Source: an uncultured Bdellovibrio sp. (GTDB lineage: Bacteria; Bdellovibrionota; Bdellovibrionia; Bdellovibrionales; Bdellovibrionaceae). From it: a stretch of DNA of 15,335 nucleotides. Shown here piece by piece: positions 7,643 through 14,468 of the stretch (its first letter is position 1; every line of letters starts with the position of its first letter). Below the pieces are notes generated by a model. It saw only the letters and a list, made by a program, of their open reading frames with translations. It searched no databases and had not been told where the DNA came from. The stretch lies in assembly GCF_946478835.1 (NCBI RefSeq), contig NZ_CAMLDV010000081.1, positions 1 to 15,335 of the forward strand. The letters are read 5' to 3'. A program made the position numbers and the translations under genes.

Positions 7643-8527
7643 TCAACTCTTCGCGTCTTTGAACTGCTTTAACAAGTAATCCAGAAATACCTTTTTACGC
7701 TTATCTATTAATATTTGTTCGTGGCAAATCAAATAAAGAGTCTGCGGTTTTTTATCCTGCTCAACAATTTCCACATATCCTTTTTCCACCGCCCGAACTG
7801 CGCTAGTTCTTGGAATCACTGACATTCCATGCTGCTTGCGAACCAAGTCGATGATCGCCCCGTGAGAGTTCACGCTGGAAAGATAGCGCACCTTGGACAT
7901 CTCTGTTTTATTTAAATGTCTCTCTAGAAATCCTTTTAAATAGAGATCATTCTCGCGGTAACCGATAAAATTATATCGCTCCTGTTTACGCCAATTTGCC
8001 GCGACTTTCTTGTCTGCAATCATGACAGGAATATCCTGAGTCACCGCAAAGGCCTTCACGGATTTGCGCTCACTCAACTCATAGACAAATCCAAAATCCA
8101 GAATTCCCTTGGCAACTTGGTCGTTCACCAAGGATGTCGACATCAATGAGACGTGAATCGTGGACTCTGGGTGAACTTCCAAGAACTGGGCGACCTTGGG
8201 AAGAAGCAAAAGCTGCCCGGCCTCGTACATGCTTCCCATACGGATATTGATTTTCAAGAGAGTACTATTTTCACTTCTGTCTAAAATTAGAACTCTTTTG
8301 ATTTCTTCGACAAGAGGCCCGAGTTTGCGCTTCAACTCCAGGCCTTCTGGAGACAACGCCACACTTTTCTTGGAACGCAGGAAGAGAGCATATCCTAAAT
8401 TCTCCTCCAGCATTTTAATTTGCCGTGAGACCACGGGTTGCGCCGTATTGAGGATTTTAGCCGTCTCGCTAAAGTTTAAGTTCTCGGAAAGCACCACAAA
8501 AGTTTCCAGGAAATTCCAGTTGAGCAT
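7643..8527 (-). CDS. LysR-family transcriptional regulator
   Basis: A cytoplasmic DNA-binding regulator of 294 residues, normal for the family. The start is the ATG beginning MLNWNFLETFVVLSE, with GAGG 6 nt upstream; a TTG two codons earlier is less likely. The N-terminal winged helix-turn-helix is clear: SETAKILNTAQPVVSRQIKM (20-39), then LEENLGYALFLRSKKSVALSPEG. The remainder fits the periplasmic-binding-like effector domain; the ligand cannot be predicted. It is divergent from the secreted-protein/Fic pair, and an AT-rich inverted repeat lies between them, so that pair is the most likely target (inference). The pur operon lies downstream on the same strand, so lysR read-through could also reach it. 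Confidence 0.93.
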   Translation of the reverse strand: MLNWNFLETFVVLSENLNFSETAKILNTAQPVVSRQIKMLEENLGYALFLRSKKSVALSPEGLELKRKLGPLVEEIKRVLILDRSENSTLLKINIRMGSMYEAGQLLLLPKVAQFLEVHPESTIHVSLMSTSLVNDQVAKGILDFGFVYELSERKSVKAFAVTQDIPVMIADKKVAANWRKQERYNFIGYRENDLYLKGFLERHLNKTEMSKVRYLSSVNSHGAIIDLVRKQHGMSVIPRTSAVRAVEKGYVEIVEQDKKPQTLYLICHEQILIDKRKKVFLDYLLKQFKDAKS

Positions 8528-8553
8528 CACCAACCTCGTCTAAAAAGCCTGTC

Positions 8554-8584
8554 TTTAATATATATCAAATTTGTATATATTAAA
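8554..8584. promoter_or_regulatory. AT-rich inverted repeat between lysR and the divergent gene, candidate LysR operator
   Basis: Arms TTTAATATATA (8554-8564) and TATATATTAAA (8574-8584) are perfect inverted copies around a 9-nt centre containing the palindrome CAAATTTG (8566-8573). It lies about 27 bp from the lysR start and 80 bp from the divergent start, where LysR-type regulators usually bind. The surrounding 8534-8665 stretch is very AT-rich with several -10-like hexamers (TATTAT, TATAAG at 8622-8627), so I cannot choose one start site. AAGGAG at 8655-8660 is the Shine-Dalgarno sequence of the plus-strand gene. Confidence 0.5.
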
Positions 8585-8665
8585 TGTTTTTATTCTATTA
8601 TTATATTTAGTTCCTATGGTGTATAAGACTCCCGAAACCCAACATCCCCCCTCTAAGGAGTTTTT

Positions 8666-9268
8666 ATGAAAAAGGAACTTTTAGCGAGCGTATTGACTTT
8701 GACTGCAGGTATGGCAAGCACAGTGAGCTTTCCGCAACAGGCCCTTGCAAGATCCACAATCGTTGAGCAGCAATTTGCAAAAACGTTCAAATTAAAATTG
8801 GACCTTCAAGCCCGTCACACAAATGACAAAGGCGAAGTGATTCTGGGGCACATCTACTTGTACCTTCAACAAGAACCTATGACTCCGACCTACAGCAACT
8901 TGCTTCATGGTGAAATGACAGGCTCTTTGTACTTTGAAAGCGATGAATACACGCACAGCTATCAAGATCATCAGTACAAAACAATCGTGCCTTTGACAGG
9001 TGACGACGGCGAAGTGCTTTTGGATATGACCAACAAAGACAAAAAGAACGGCAACAAATATCAAGTCTATGGTTGCAACTCGACGCAAACATTGTGTTCT
9101 GCAGACAGCTACGAAGTGGAAATCCTGGCAAACAAAACTGCGAACATGACTTTGAAAATCGCAGCTGATTTAAAAGTTGAAATCAACCACGTCTACAATG
9201 ATGGTAAGTCAGAATGGCTTGCATTTGGATACAACGTACCAATGATTGAAGCACCTGTAGAAAAATAA
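8666..9268 (+). CDS. Secreted protein of unknown function
   Basis: 200 residues. The first 28 form a Sec signal peptide (MKKELL, a hydrophobic stretch, then QQALA before RSTI), so the mature protein should be periplasmic or exported. The mature part is rich in beta-prone segments, such as GHIYLYLQ, GSLYFES and ANMTLKIAADLKVEIN. It has only two cysteines, Cys137 and Cys144 in GCNSTQTLC, which could form a disulfide loop. I do not recognise a family. AAGGAG lies 5 nt before the ATG. The TAA overlaps the ATG of the Fic gene (TAATG), so the two are probably translated together. It is divergent from lysR and likely under its control. Confidence 0.85.
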   Translation: MKKELLASVLTLTAGMASTVSFPQQALARSTIVEQQFAKTFKLKLDLQARHTNDKGEVILGHIYLYLQQEPMTPTYSNLLHGEMTGSLYFESDEYTHSYQDHQYKTIVPLTGDDGEVLLDMTNKDKKNGNKYQVYGCNSTQTLCSADSYEVEILANKTANMTLKIAADLKVEINHVYNDGKSEWLAFGYNVPMIEAPVEK

Positions 9269-9957
9269 TGTCTGATTTTGTCGAGCGCCTTTCAAGAAAA
9301 CCCACGGATTCTGAATCGACTGAGATTCAAAAGCAGTTGAATATTCTTGAAGAGCTCCGTCAAAAAACTGAAGACCTTCCCGCTGACAAATGGCAGGAAG
9401 GTCTTTTGCGTTTAGCACCTTTTCGCCTGAAATCATCGGGCACTCTCAAAAAAGGCGACGTCGAGAGTTGGCAGCAAGCCAACATCTATGTTGCGCAAAA
9501 AATCCAAACAGATCAGCTTCCAACTTGGGAAGACATCACGCAAATCAATGCTCTTCTTCTAGGAAGTTCCCACGGCACTCTACGTGATAAAAGAATTTTT
9601 CTAGGACCGATTGAAGCCTGCCCTCTAGAAGATATGGAAAGGGCTCTTGGTTGCTTCAAGGAACAGATTCTGCACTTTAAACAAGATTCCAATCCGTTGA
9701 TCCAAGCCGCTCTTTGCCAATATTGGCTTGTCAGCATTCATCCTTTTATTGACGCCAATGGAAGAACCTCTGTTTTACTGACGGACTGGATCTTAGGAGC
9801 ACATGGATATCTGCCAATGAGCTTTGCGACAAAACTCGACGCGATTGTCGCAAGTCTTACGGATGGCCGCGCTTCAGCAACTCCAGGAAACGCGATTCTC
9901 AAACTTATCAACAATGTTCAGCGCAGTTATCGATTGATTCTAAATGAGGCGCCTTAG
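9268..9957 (+). CDS. Fic-domain protein with variant active-site motif
   Basis: 229 residues. Fic enzymes usually transfer AMP, or another phosphate-containing group, from a nucleotide to a protein hydroxyl. The active-site motif is HPFIDANGRTSV at residues 158-169. The family consensus is HPFx(D/E)GNGRxxR, so the first Gly is Ala and the last Arg is Val, while His158, Asp162, Asn164 and Arg166 are kept. A GTLRDKRIFLGP segment (103-114) fits the substrate-binding flap. I see no inhibitory (S/T)xxxE(G/N) helix and no signal peptide, so it should be cytosolic unless exported by another route. No antitoxin-like gene adjoins it; the upstream partner is a secreted protein sharing TAATG. Its last 50 nt overlap the convergent antiporter gene. 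Confidence 0.88.
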   Translation: MSDFVERLSRKPTDSESTEIQKQLNILEELRQKTEDLPADKWQEGLLRLAPFRLKSSGTLKKGDVESWQQANIYVAQKIQTDQLPTWEDITQINALLLGSSHGTLRDKRIFLGPIEACPLEDMERALGCFKEQILHFKQDSNPLIQAALCQYWLVSIHPFIDANGRTSVLLTDWILGAHGYLPMSFATKLDAIVASLTDGRASATPGNAILKLINNVQRSYRLILNEAP

Positions 9958-10795
9958 TTTTTCGAACTAATGGAACTGCCATCAAAGAAGTAATAATCCC
10001 AACTAATACCAATCCTGCGAAAGAAGCTCCGTCAATCAACCCTGCACGATAGGCAAAGTGTGCTGCTAAAACCTCCATCGCTCCACGGGCATTCAGAAGA
10101 ATGGATAGATCCATGGCTCCTTGATGACTCTCCCCTGCCCAGCGCGAAAAGATATAAGTTCCCAAACTTTTCGTCACGATGGCCACAGCCAACAAACTTA
10201 AGAACACAGGCAAAGAGAACAAATTAACAATGTCGACCTTCCATCCCAGGCCCACAAAAAAGACAGGTGCTAACACCCACATTTGGAAATGAAGTAGGCC
10301 CGAAGTGGTTTGCAAAGTCTTAAAGCGTCCGATCACAAGCCCTACGAAAAATGCCAGCACAACCCAATGACTGATGATCCATGCTTTAACATCCTGCTGG
10401 GGCAAAAGAAAAATCAAAATAAGCCAGGGACAGATGTCGCAAAGACTTGCGAGCGTGATGGTCCGCTTCGCAAGAAGAGTTCCATAAAGGCCTTTTTCCT
10501 TCAGAAGCTGGATGGCTACAGGCAATGCCGAAATTCCCATAGCCAAAGCCAGAAACATTTTCTGGCCCAACAAAAAATAACCTAAGACACACGGAATAAT
10601 AAAAGAACCGATGAAAACAAGAGCATAAAAACGCGCATCTTTTTTGAGGTTTAAAAAACGCATTTCCCAGCCCGCAAAAAATAAAAACACTCCGCCCGCC
10701 GCCTGAGAAACTAAAGAGAACCAAAAAGGCATACTCAAGTTGAAAAGTGAAGGACCCAAGAGAATGCCTAAAACAATCCACGCTACAAACTTCAC
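9908..10795 (-). CDS. CPA2-type monovalent cation/proton antiporter, N-terminally short
   Basis: An inner-membrane protein of 295 residues with about ten hydrophobic segments; the family exchanges Na+ or K+ for H+. MKFVAWIVLGILLGPSLFNL matches the second helix of CPA2 proteins (GYILAGILLGPS type), so the first helix of about 35 residues is missing. Other fits: GISALPVAIQLLKEKGLYGT (87-106), LASLCDICPWLIL (115-127) where the family has its ion-binding Asp pair but only Asp120 is seen here, Lys209 in TKSLG, and LLNARGAMEVLA (233-244). There is no TrkA-type regulatory domain. It starts at GTG with GGAGG about 11 nt upstream; an in-frame TAA lies just before, so no longer start is available. It follows a small membrane protein gene by 5 nt. 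Confidence 0.82.
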   Translation of the reverse strand: MKFVAWIVLGILLGPSLFNLSMPFWFSLVSQAAGGVFLFFAGWEMRFLNLKKDARFYALVFIGSFIIPCVLGYFLLGQKMFLALAMGISALPVAIQLLKEKGLYGTLLAKRTITLASLCDICPWLILIFLLPQQDVKAWIISHWVVLAFFVGLVIGRFKTLQTTSGLLHFQMWVLAPVFFVGLGWKVDIVNLFSLPVFLSLLAVAIVTKSLGTYIFSRWAGESHQGAMDLSILLNARGAMEVLAAHFAYRAGLIDGASFAGLVLVGIITSLMAVPLVRKTKAPHLESIDNCAEHC

Positions 10796-10800
10796 GGGTC

Positions 10801-11316
10801 TCAGTCCTCCTTCGAGTTTTTGGATTTACGGTAAGCAAACCATCCAAGAGAAACAAAAGAAAATAAAATCGCGAGGGCCACAGAAACCTTTCCATCAGTG
10901 GTGCCCTCCTGCGCGGATTTAAGTCCCAGATAAAAAATCAAAGTTTTAACTATGAATAAGGCCTGTAAAAGAATCCAGATATAAGAAAACAATTCCCAAA
11001 AAATGATCTGCTCTTCAGTGTGAGGCTTTTTTTCTTTTTTGGCAAGACGGTGTTCACCCCAAAAGCTGTCGTGAAAGTCACGGACAACCTCTGTCCACGC
11101 ACTCTTATAAGAATCCACGGAATTTCCGCGCAGTTCCGCCGCCAACTTTTCCATCGCGACACGACGAAATTTCGCGATCGAAATTTCGGCCCAATGACCA
11201 CCAGCACTCAACCAAAGATCTTTACCAATAGACGTCTCTAACTCCGTTAAAAACGCCGTCCCGTCAGGCGAGATATCATGGTGTTTTTTAAATTCCTCAA
11301 TCAGTGTCGTGCTCAT
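10801..11316 (-). CDS. Small membrane protein of unknown function
   Basis: 171 residues. Residues 1-100 are hydrophilic and charged, mostly helical by composition, with no signal peptide (MSTTLIEEFKKHHDIS). Two hydrophobic helices follow at about 105-130 and 144-162, and the protein ends in a basic-acidic tail, YRKSKNSKED. The N-terminal domain is therefore probably cytoplasmic with a C-terminal hairpin in the inner membrane. I do not recognise a family. It precedes the antiporter gene by 5 nt on the same strand, so it may be a partner subunit or regulator (inference). Only an A-rich stretch precedes the ATG, without a good Shine-Dalgarno sequence. Confidence 0.75.
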   Translation of the reverse strand: MSTTLIEEFKKHHDISPDGTAFLTELETSIGKDLWLSAGGHWAEISIAKFRRVAMEKLAAELRGNSVDSYKSAWTEVVRDFHDSFWGEHRLAKKEKKPHTEEQIIFWELFSYIWILLQALFIVKTLIFYLGLKSAQEGTTDGKVSVALAILFSFVSLGWFAYRKSKNSKED

Positions 11317-11334
11317 AAGTTTTTTTATCTTAGT

Positions 11335-11363
11335 TTGTTAAATCTGCCAACGTCCAGTATGAT
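11335..11363 (+). promoter_or_regulatory. Sigma-70-like promoter giving a possibly leaderless transcript
   Basis: TTGTTA (11335-11340), a 17-nt spacer, and TATGAT (11358-11363), each 4-5 of 6 to consensus. The expected start site, 6-8 nt after the -10, falls within about 4 nt of the ATG at 11373, and no Shine-Dalgarno sequence is present. Confidence 0.5.
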
Positions 11364-11372
11364 GGCACTGCA

Positions 11373-12023
11373 ATGACGATAACAAAGAACAACCAAAATA
11401 GAATTGACAGTTTTAAAGCCTCTAGCGAAAAAACCGCGGCGTTGATCTTTGAAGAAGGGATTCTCTTTCGTCCTTATGCCCAACCGTCTCTGCCGTATTT
11501 CGGTATGCTTTCAGACAATGAACAAGAGGACGTCATTCGTGACCTCCAAACTTATTACCAAATCTGCACCAATGTGAAGAAATCCGGCGGCACTCTCAAG
11601 GACACCCGCCTGATGACGGAAATGGCATTAAAAGAATTTGGTTACTCTGTGAGACAAGACGACCTTGAATTAATTGAATCCCATCATTTAGTTGAAATCT
11701 ACAATCTGTCACAGTTACAAATTTTTAGAAGTTTCCGTTTCTTTGAACTTTCCAGCTACACTTTGGAAGATCTCTATTGCCGCAAGTGGTATCATCTCTA
11801 CGAAAGACATGAAGAAGATCACGCGGCAACGGCGGAAAAAGTGACGGAGTTCTTGAAAAATCCGGCCTCAATGAAGCTTGATTTTAAAGAACACTCCATT
11901 CGTGAAAAAGAAACGTTGGAACGTCTCCATGTATTTAGCCAGCTTCATTGGTTCATTCCAACATATCACCAAGACACGCTAAGTGGCATCTTGGTGATCG
12001 AGACAGCTCGTTCGGCGCTTTAA
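11373..12023 (+). CDS. Protein of unknown function, possible PAS-like segment
   Basis: 216 residues, no signal peptide or membrane segment, so probably cytoplasmic. The segment FFELSSYTLEDLYCRKWYHL (about residues 123-142) followed by YERHEED resembles the part of PAS domains where G-S-x-E-E-L-x-G-R precedes the helix with H-P-E-D. This is weak evidence and no cofactor-binding residue can be named. The start is the ATG 10 nt after a -10-like TATGAT, with no ribosome binding site, so the message may be leaderless. It is divergent from the small membrane protein gene with a 56-nt gap. Its stop abuts the stop of the convergent L,D-transpeptidase. Confidence 0.72.
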   Translation: MTITKNNQNRIDSFKASSEKTAALIFEEGILFRPYAQPSLPYFGMLSDNEQEDVIRDLQTYYQICTNVKKSGGTLKDTRLMTEMALKEFGYSVRQDDLELIESHHLVEIYNLSQLQIFRSFRFFELSSYTLEDLYCRKWYHLYERHEEDHAATAEKVTEFLKNPASMKLDFKEHSIREKETLERLHVFSQLHWFIPTYHQDTLSGILVIETARSAL

Positions 12024-12692
12024 TTAAATGTCTTCGACAACAATCAAAGTTCTCCACTTTACGGCACGTAAAGGACGCCCGTAACGATCGCGAGAGACCA
12101 TGCCACTTTGATTAATGATCGGCACCAGACCGCGGCCCTCTTGCAGAATTCTTTCGTAAATATATGAGGCGTTGTTACGGTGCAAACGAACACATCCTCC
12201 CGAAGCACGGTAGCCAAGCTCGCTGTAATGATTGGAAGTCGTTGCGTGCACTGCGACTCCACCGTTAAAGAAAACACTGAAGTCCATTGGTGCATCCCAA
12301 GTTTCAGACCAACCATTGCGGATCAACTCATAGGGATAATAGTAACCGGTCGGTGTGCCGGTAAAATAAGTTCTTCCACTTTTCGCTGTTTCCCAACGCT
12401 CTCGTCCAGTGGAAGTTTTCCATTCCGCGACGAGCTTTCCGTATTCATATACTTTCATTCGTTGCGCTCCCGGTCCGGAGGCTTTTTTATTGATGACTAA
12501 AACAATCGGAAACTCTGAAAAAATATTCATCGCTTCGACTTGTTGAAACTCCGCAAGACTTCGCACCTGAGTGGTATATCGGGTCTGTGGTAAACCTAAA
12601 GCTTCCGAAATCTCCTCTGGAGCCTGTAAATCCACTGCGGCGGCCTGCAAAGAAAGAACAAATAAAAAGAACGAGAGTAATAAGAACTTCAT
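12024..12692 (-). CDS. Secreted L,D-transpeptidase (YkuD domain)
   Basis: Forms or exchanges L,D (3-3) links in peptidoglycan, or attaches proteins or D-amino acids to it, in the periplasm. 222 residues with a signal peptide, MKFLLLSFFLFVLSLQAAA. The YkuD domain spans about 62-193: IVLVINKKASG, the KSGRTYFTGTPTGYY segment (104-118), and the catalytic block with His149 in GGVAVHATTS and SGGCVRLH (164-171) with nucleophile Cys167. No LysM or peptidoglycan-binding module is attached. AAGGAG precedes the ATG by about 9 nt. Such enzymes act on host or prey walls in Bdellovibrio (established knowledge), but a predatory role here is only inference. It ends directly against the convergent gene (TAATTA). 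Confidence 0.93.
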   Translation of the reverse strand: MKFLLLSFFLFVLSLQAAAVDLQAPEEISEALGLPQTRYTTQVRSLAEFQQVEAMNIFSEFPIVLVINKKASGPGAQRMKVYEYGKLVAEWKTSTGRERWETAKSGRTYFTGTPTGYYYPYELIRNGWSETWDAPMDFSVFFNGGVAVHATTSNHYSELGYRASGGCVRLHRNNASYIYERILQEGRGLVPIINQSGMVSRDRYGRPLRAVKWRTLIVVEDI

Positions 12693-12755
12693 TCAGTCTC
12701 TCCTTTGGTTATTGAGTTCTTTTACTGTAAGAACTTCGCCGGAAAAGACAACATG

Positions 12756-13736
12756 TTAGAAGTTAATATCAATACTAACGTTGACTCCTGGGTTCATCGC
12801 AAAATTGCGTTTTTGTGTGAAATCCAGATTGGGGATCACTCTGTACTCAAGAATTTTCTTATAAACGACATGGTGCCATGTCACTGAGAAGTTGTAAGCA
12901 TCCAACTGATAGTTCGGTCTATTGATGGAAGTCACAAATGTATTGTAGGCCAGCGACATCCTTTTGTTAAACTGCTGTCCCAGGGATATACCATTCGTAA
13001 CGGTGTAAATATGGGGGCGGCTTTGATAGTCGCCCTCGTTGATAAGCGTGACGGAATACATTTTTGTTAATTCCCAATTAAAGTTCAGAGACTGAAACAG
13101 TCCCGCGCCTTTACTTGGAGTCGCATAAAATTCAAGTTCTGGATTGATCCTGTAATTTCGACGTTCCGCCACGCTTTCAAATTTAAGCGAGTGAGAAATC
13201 GCAGGAGTTCCCTCAAAAGCAATGCGCGGGCGGAAAGAGGTTTTGACTTCACCAAGTTTTTTAAAAAGCCCCACGGAAGCACCGATATTTCTTTCTCTCG
13301 GTGTTTGCCGCAAGTATCTGGTTTTCGCGCTTCGATCTTCCATTTCATCGTAACTCGTGAAAGTCAGCTGCCAGTACTCTTCGACATTGGGAAGACGTAA
13401 ATCAACATTAAAGTTGATTGCGCCTGAAGCTCCGTCGGCCTCGTTATAGAAACCGGAAGACTCCAATGTCACAGAAGTTTCATTGGGTTTTTTGGTATAG
13501 CGTTCACCGGCTAAAAACAAATCGAGACCGTCAGCCACACCATTGAACCACTGAGCAACGGAAATATTTCCGCGAATCATGGATTGTTCAAAGCTTTCGG
13601 AAGCCTCCGGGTCGGCATGATCAAGGAGATATTCCTTTGCCTCCACGGGAGCGGAAATACATACCACAAAGAAGCACAAAAGGACTGTGAGCCTCCACAT
13701 GACTTGGAGCTTTTTTGATTGTATTTTTCCGCTCAA
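12756..13736 (-). CDS. Probable outer-membrane beta-barrel protein
   Basis: 326 residues of unknown function. A signal peptide (hydrophobic WRLTVLLCFFVVCIS, cleavage near PVEA/KEY at 33) is followed by many alternating amphipathic strands, such as YWQLTFTSYDEM, LFQSLNFNWELT and YNFSVTWHHVVYKK. It ends VNVSIDINF, a C-terminal aromatic beta-signal typical of barrels. The chosen start is TTG, supported by AAGGAG 8 nt upstream (13745-13750). The ATG at 13700 has no ribosome binding site but would also give a full signal peptide, and TACAAT at 13723-13718 could be its -10 element. The length fits a barrel of 12-16 strands. It is divergent from another barrel-type gene only 16 nt away. Confidence 0.78.
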   Translation of the reverse strand: MSGKIQSKKLQVMWRLTVLLCFFVVCISAPVEAKEYLLDHADPEASESFEQSMIRGNISVAQWFNGVADGLDLFLAGERYTKKPNETSVTLESSGFYNEADGASGAINFNVDLRLPNVEEYWQLTFTSYDEMEDRSAKTRYLRQTPRERNIGASVGLFKKLGEVKTSFRPRIAFEGTPAISHSLKFESVAERRNYRINPELEFYATPSKGAGLFQSLNFNWELTKMYSVTLINEGDYQSRPHIYTVTNGISLGQQFNKRMSLAYNTFVTSINRPNYQLDAYNFSVTWHHVVYKKILEYRVIPNLDFTQKRNFAMNPGVNVSIDINF

Positions 13737-13744
13737 AACTTAAT

Positions 13745-13750
13745 CTCCTT
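13745..13750 (-). promoter_or_regulatory. Shine-Dalgarno sequence supporting the TTG start
   Basis: AAGGAG on the minus strand, 8 nt before TTG at 13736. It lies immediately before the ATG of the plus-strand gene at 13753, where it reads CTCCTT and gives that gene no ribosome binding site. Confidence 0.6.
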
Positions 13751-13752
13751 AC

Positions 13753-14382
13753 ATGGACTACTGTAAACTGATTCTAGCTATTTTGTCCTTTATTTTATTT
13801 TTTCCTTTTGCGAAAGCCCAAGCTTATTCACCGCAAAGAGGCAATGTCCATACCATCTTAGCTCCCTACATTTTTAAAACAAACTATGATGGCGAAGGTG
13901 CTAGAACGAGCTACGATTCCGGCGGCCTTTATTGGGTGATTTTGGGTGATGTCAATGATCGTGGAAGTTTTGAGATCACGACGATCTTCATGAATAAAAT
14001 ATTCTATCGCCGCGACAGCGGATATACGGTGGCAGAAAAATCACAAGTCGTTCACGTTTCGGCAGGTTATCGCCGTTGGCTCAAACCTTGGTTAAGTGCC
14101 TCCATGTCCCTTTACACCTCCTATCCTCTGGGTGACGCGGAAAAAATCTTCAATACTTTTCCACAAGGAAATGCCGTTGCCACTTATGCCGAAGAAAATG
14201 CAGAAACCGGATTAGATTTTGGTTTGCAAACAGAACTTTGGAGCCGCGGCCGTTATGCCCTGGTGGCAGAGGGCCGTTACTCGTGGGCTTTGACAAAAAA
14301 GCATGATGAGTTTTCTGATCAATATGGAATCGCCATCGGAATTCGCTATTTCTTCCAAGGGCAAGAGACTCCGCGCGAATAG
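13753..14382 (+). CDS. Probable small outer-membrane beta-barrel protein
   Basis: 209 residues. The first 22-24 form a signal peptide (MDYCKLILAILSFILFFPFA, then KAQA before YSP). The mature part has short amphipathic strands (GGLYWVILGD, FEITTIFMNKIFY, SQVVHVSAGYRRW, LSASMSLYTSY, YGIAIGIRYFF) of the kind seen in 8-stranded barrels. The final strand is near, not at, the C-terminus, followed by QGQETPRE. I do not recognise a specific family. No Shine-Dalgarno sequence precedes the ATG; TTGATT and CTTAAT with an 18-nt spacer lie just upstream, so a nearly leaderless message is possible. It is divergent from the other barrel gene, which suggests a related function or shared control (inference). 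Confidence 0.75.
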   Translation: MDYCKLILAILSFILFFPFAKAQAYSPQRGNVHTILAPYIFKTNYDGEGARTSYDSGGLYWVILGDVNDRGSFEITTIFMNKIFYRRDSGYTVAEKSQVVHVSAGYRRWLKPWLSASMSLYTSYPLGDAEKIFNTFPQGNAVATYAEENAETGLDFGLQTELWSRGRYALVAEGRYSWALTKKHDEFSDQYGIAIGIRYFFQGQETPRE

Positions 14383-14468
14383 TTTTAACACTGGCCCCGT
14401 CTAAAATATCAGGAATGAAAGTACCCTTTTCGGCAAATTAGACGCAGTCTTATTGGCAGGGGGTTTTT

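Noticed and set aside
10386..10895. A 169-codon minus-strand frame overlapping the antiporter and its upstream neighbour.
   Set aside because: It lies out of frame over two genes with family or membrane-protein character, and its own peptide has no recognisable features.
12715..12735. Inverted repeat AGTTCTT/AAGAACT between the barrel gene and the L,D-transpeptidase, as a terminator.
   Set aside because: The 7-bp stem is AT-rich and no T-tract follows on the minus strand.
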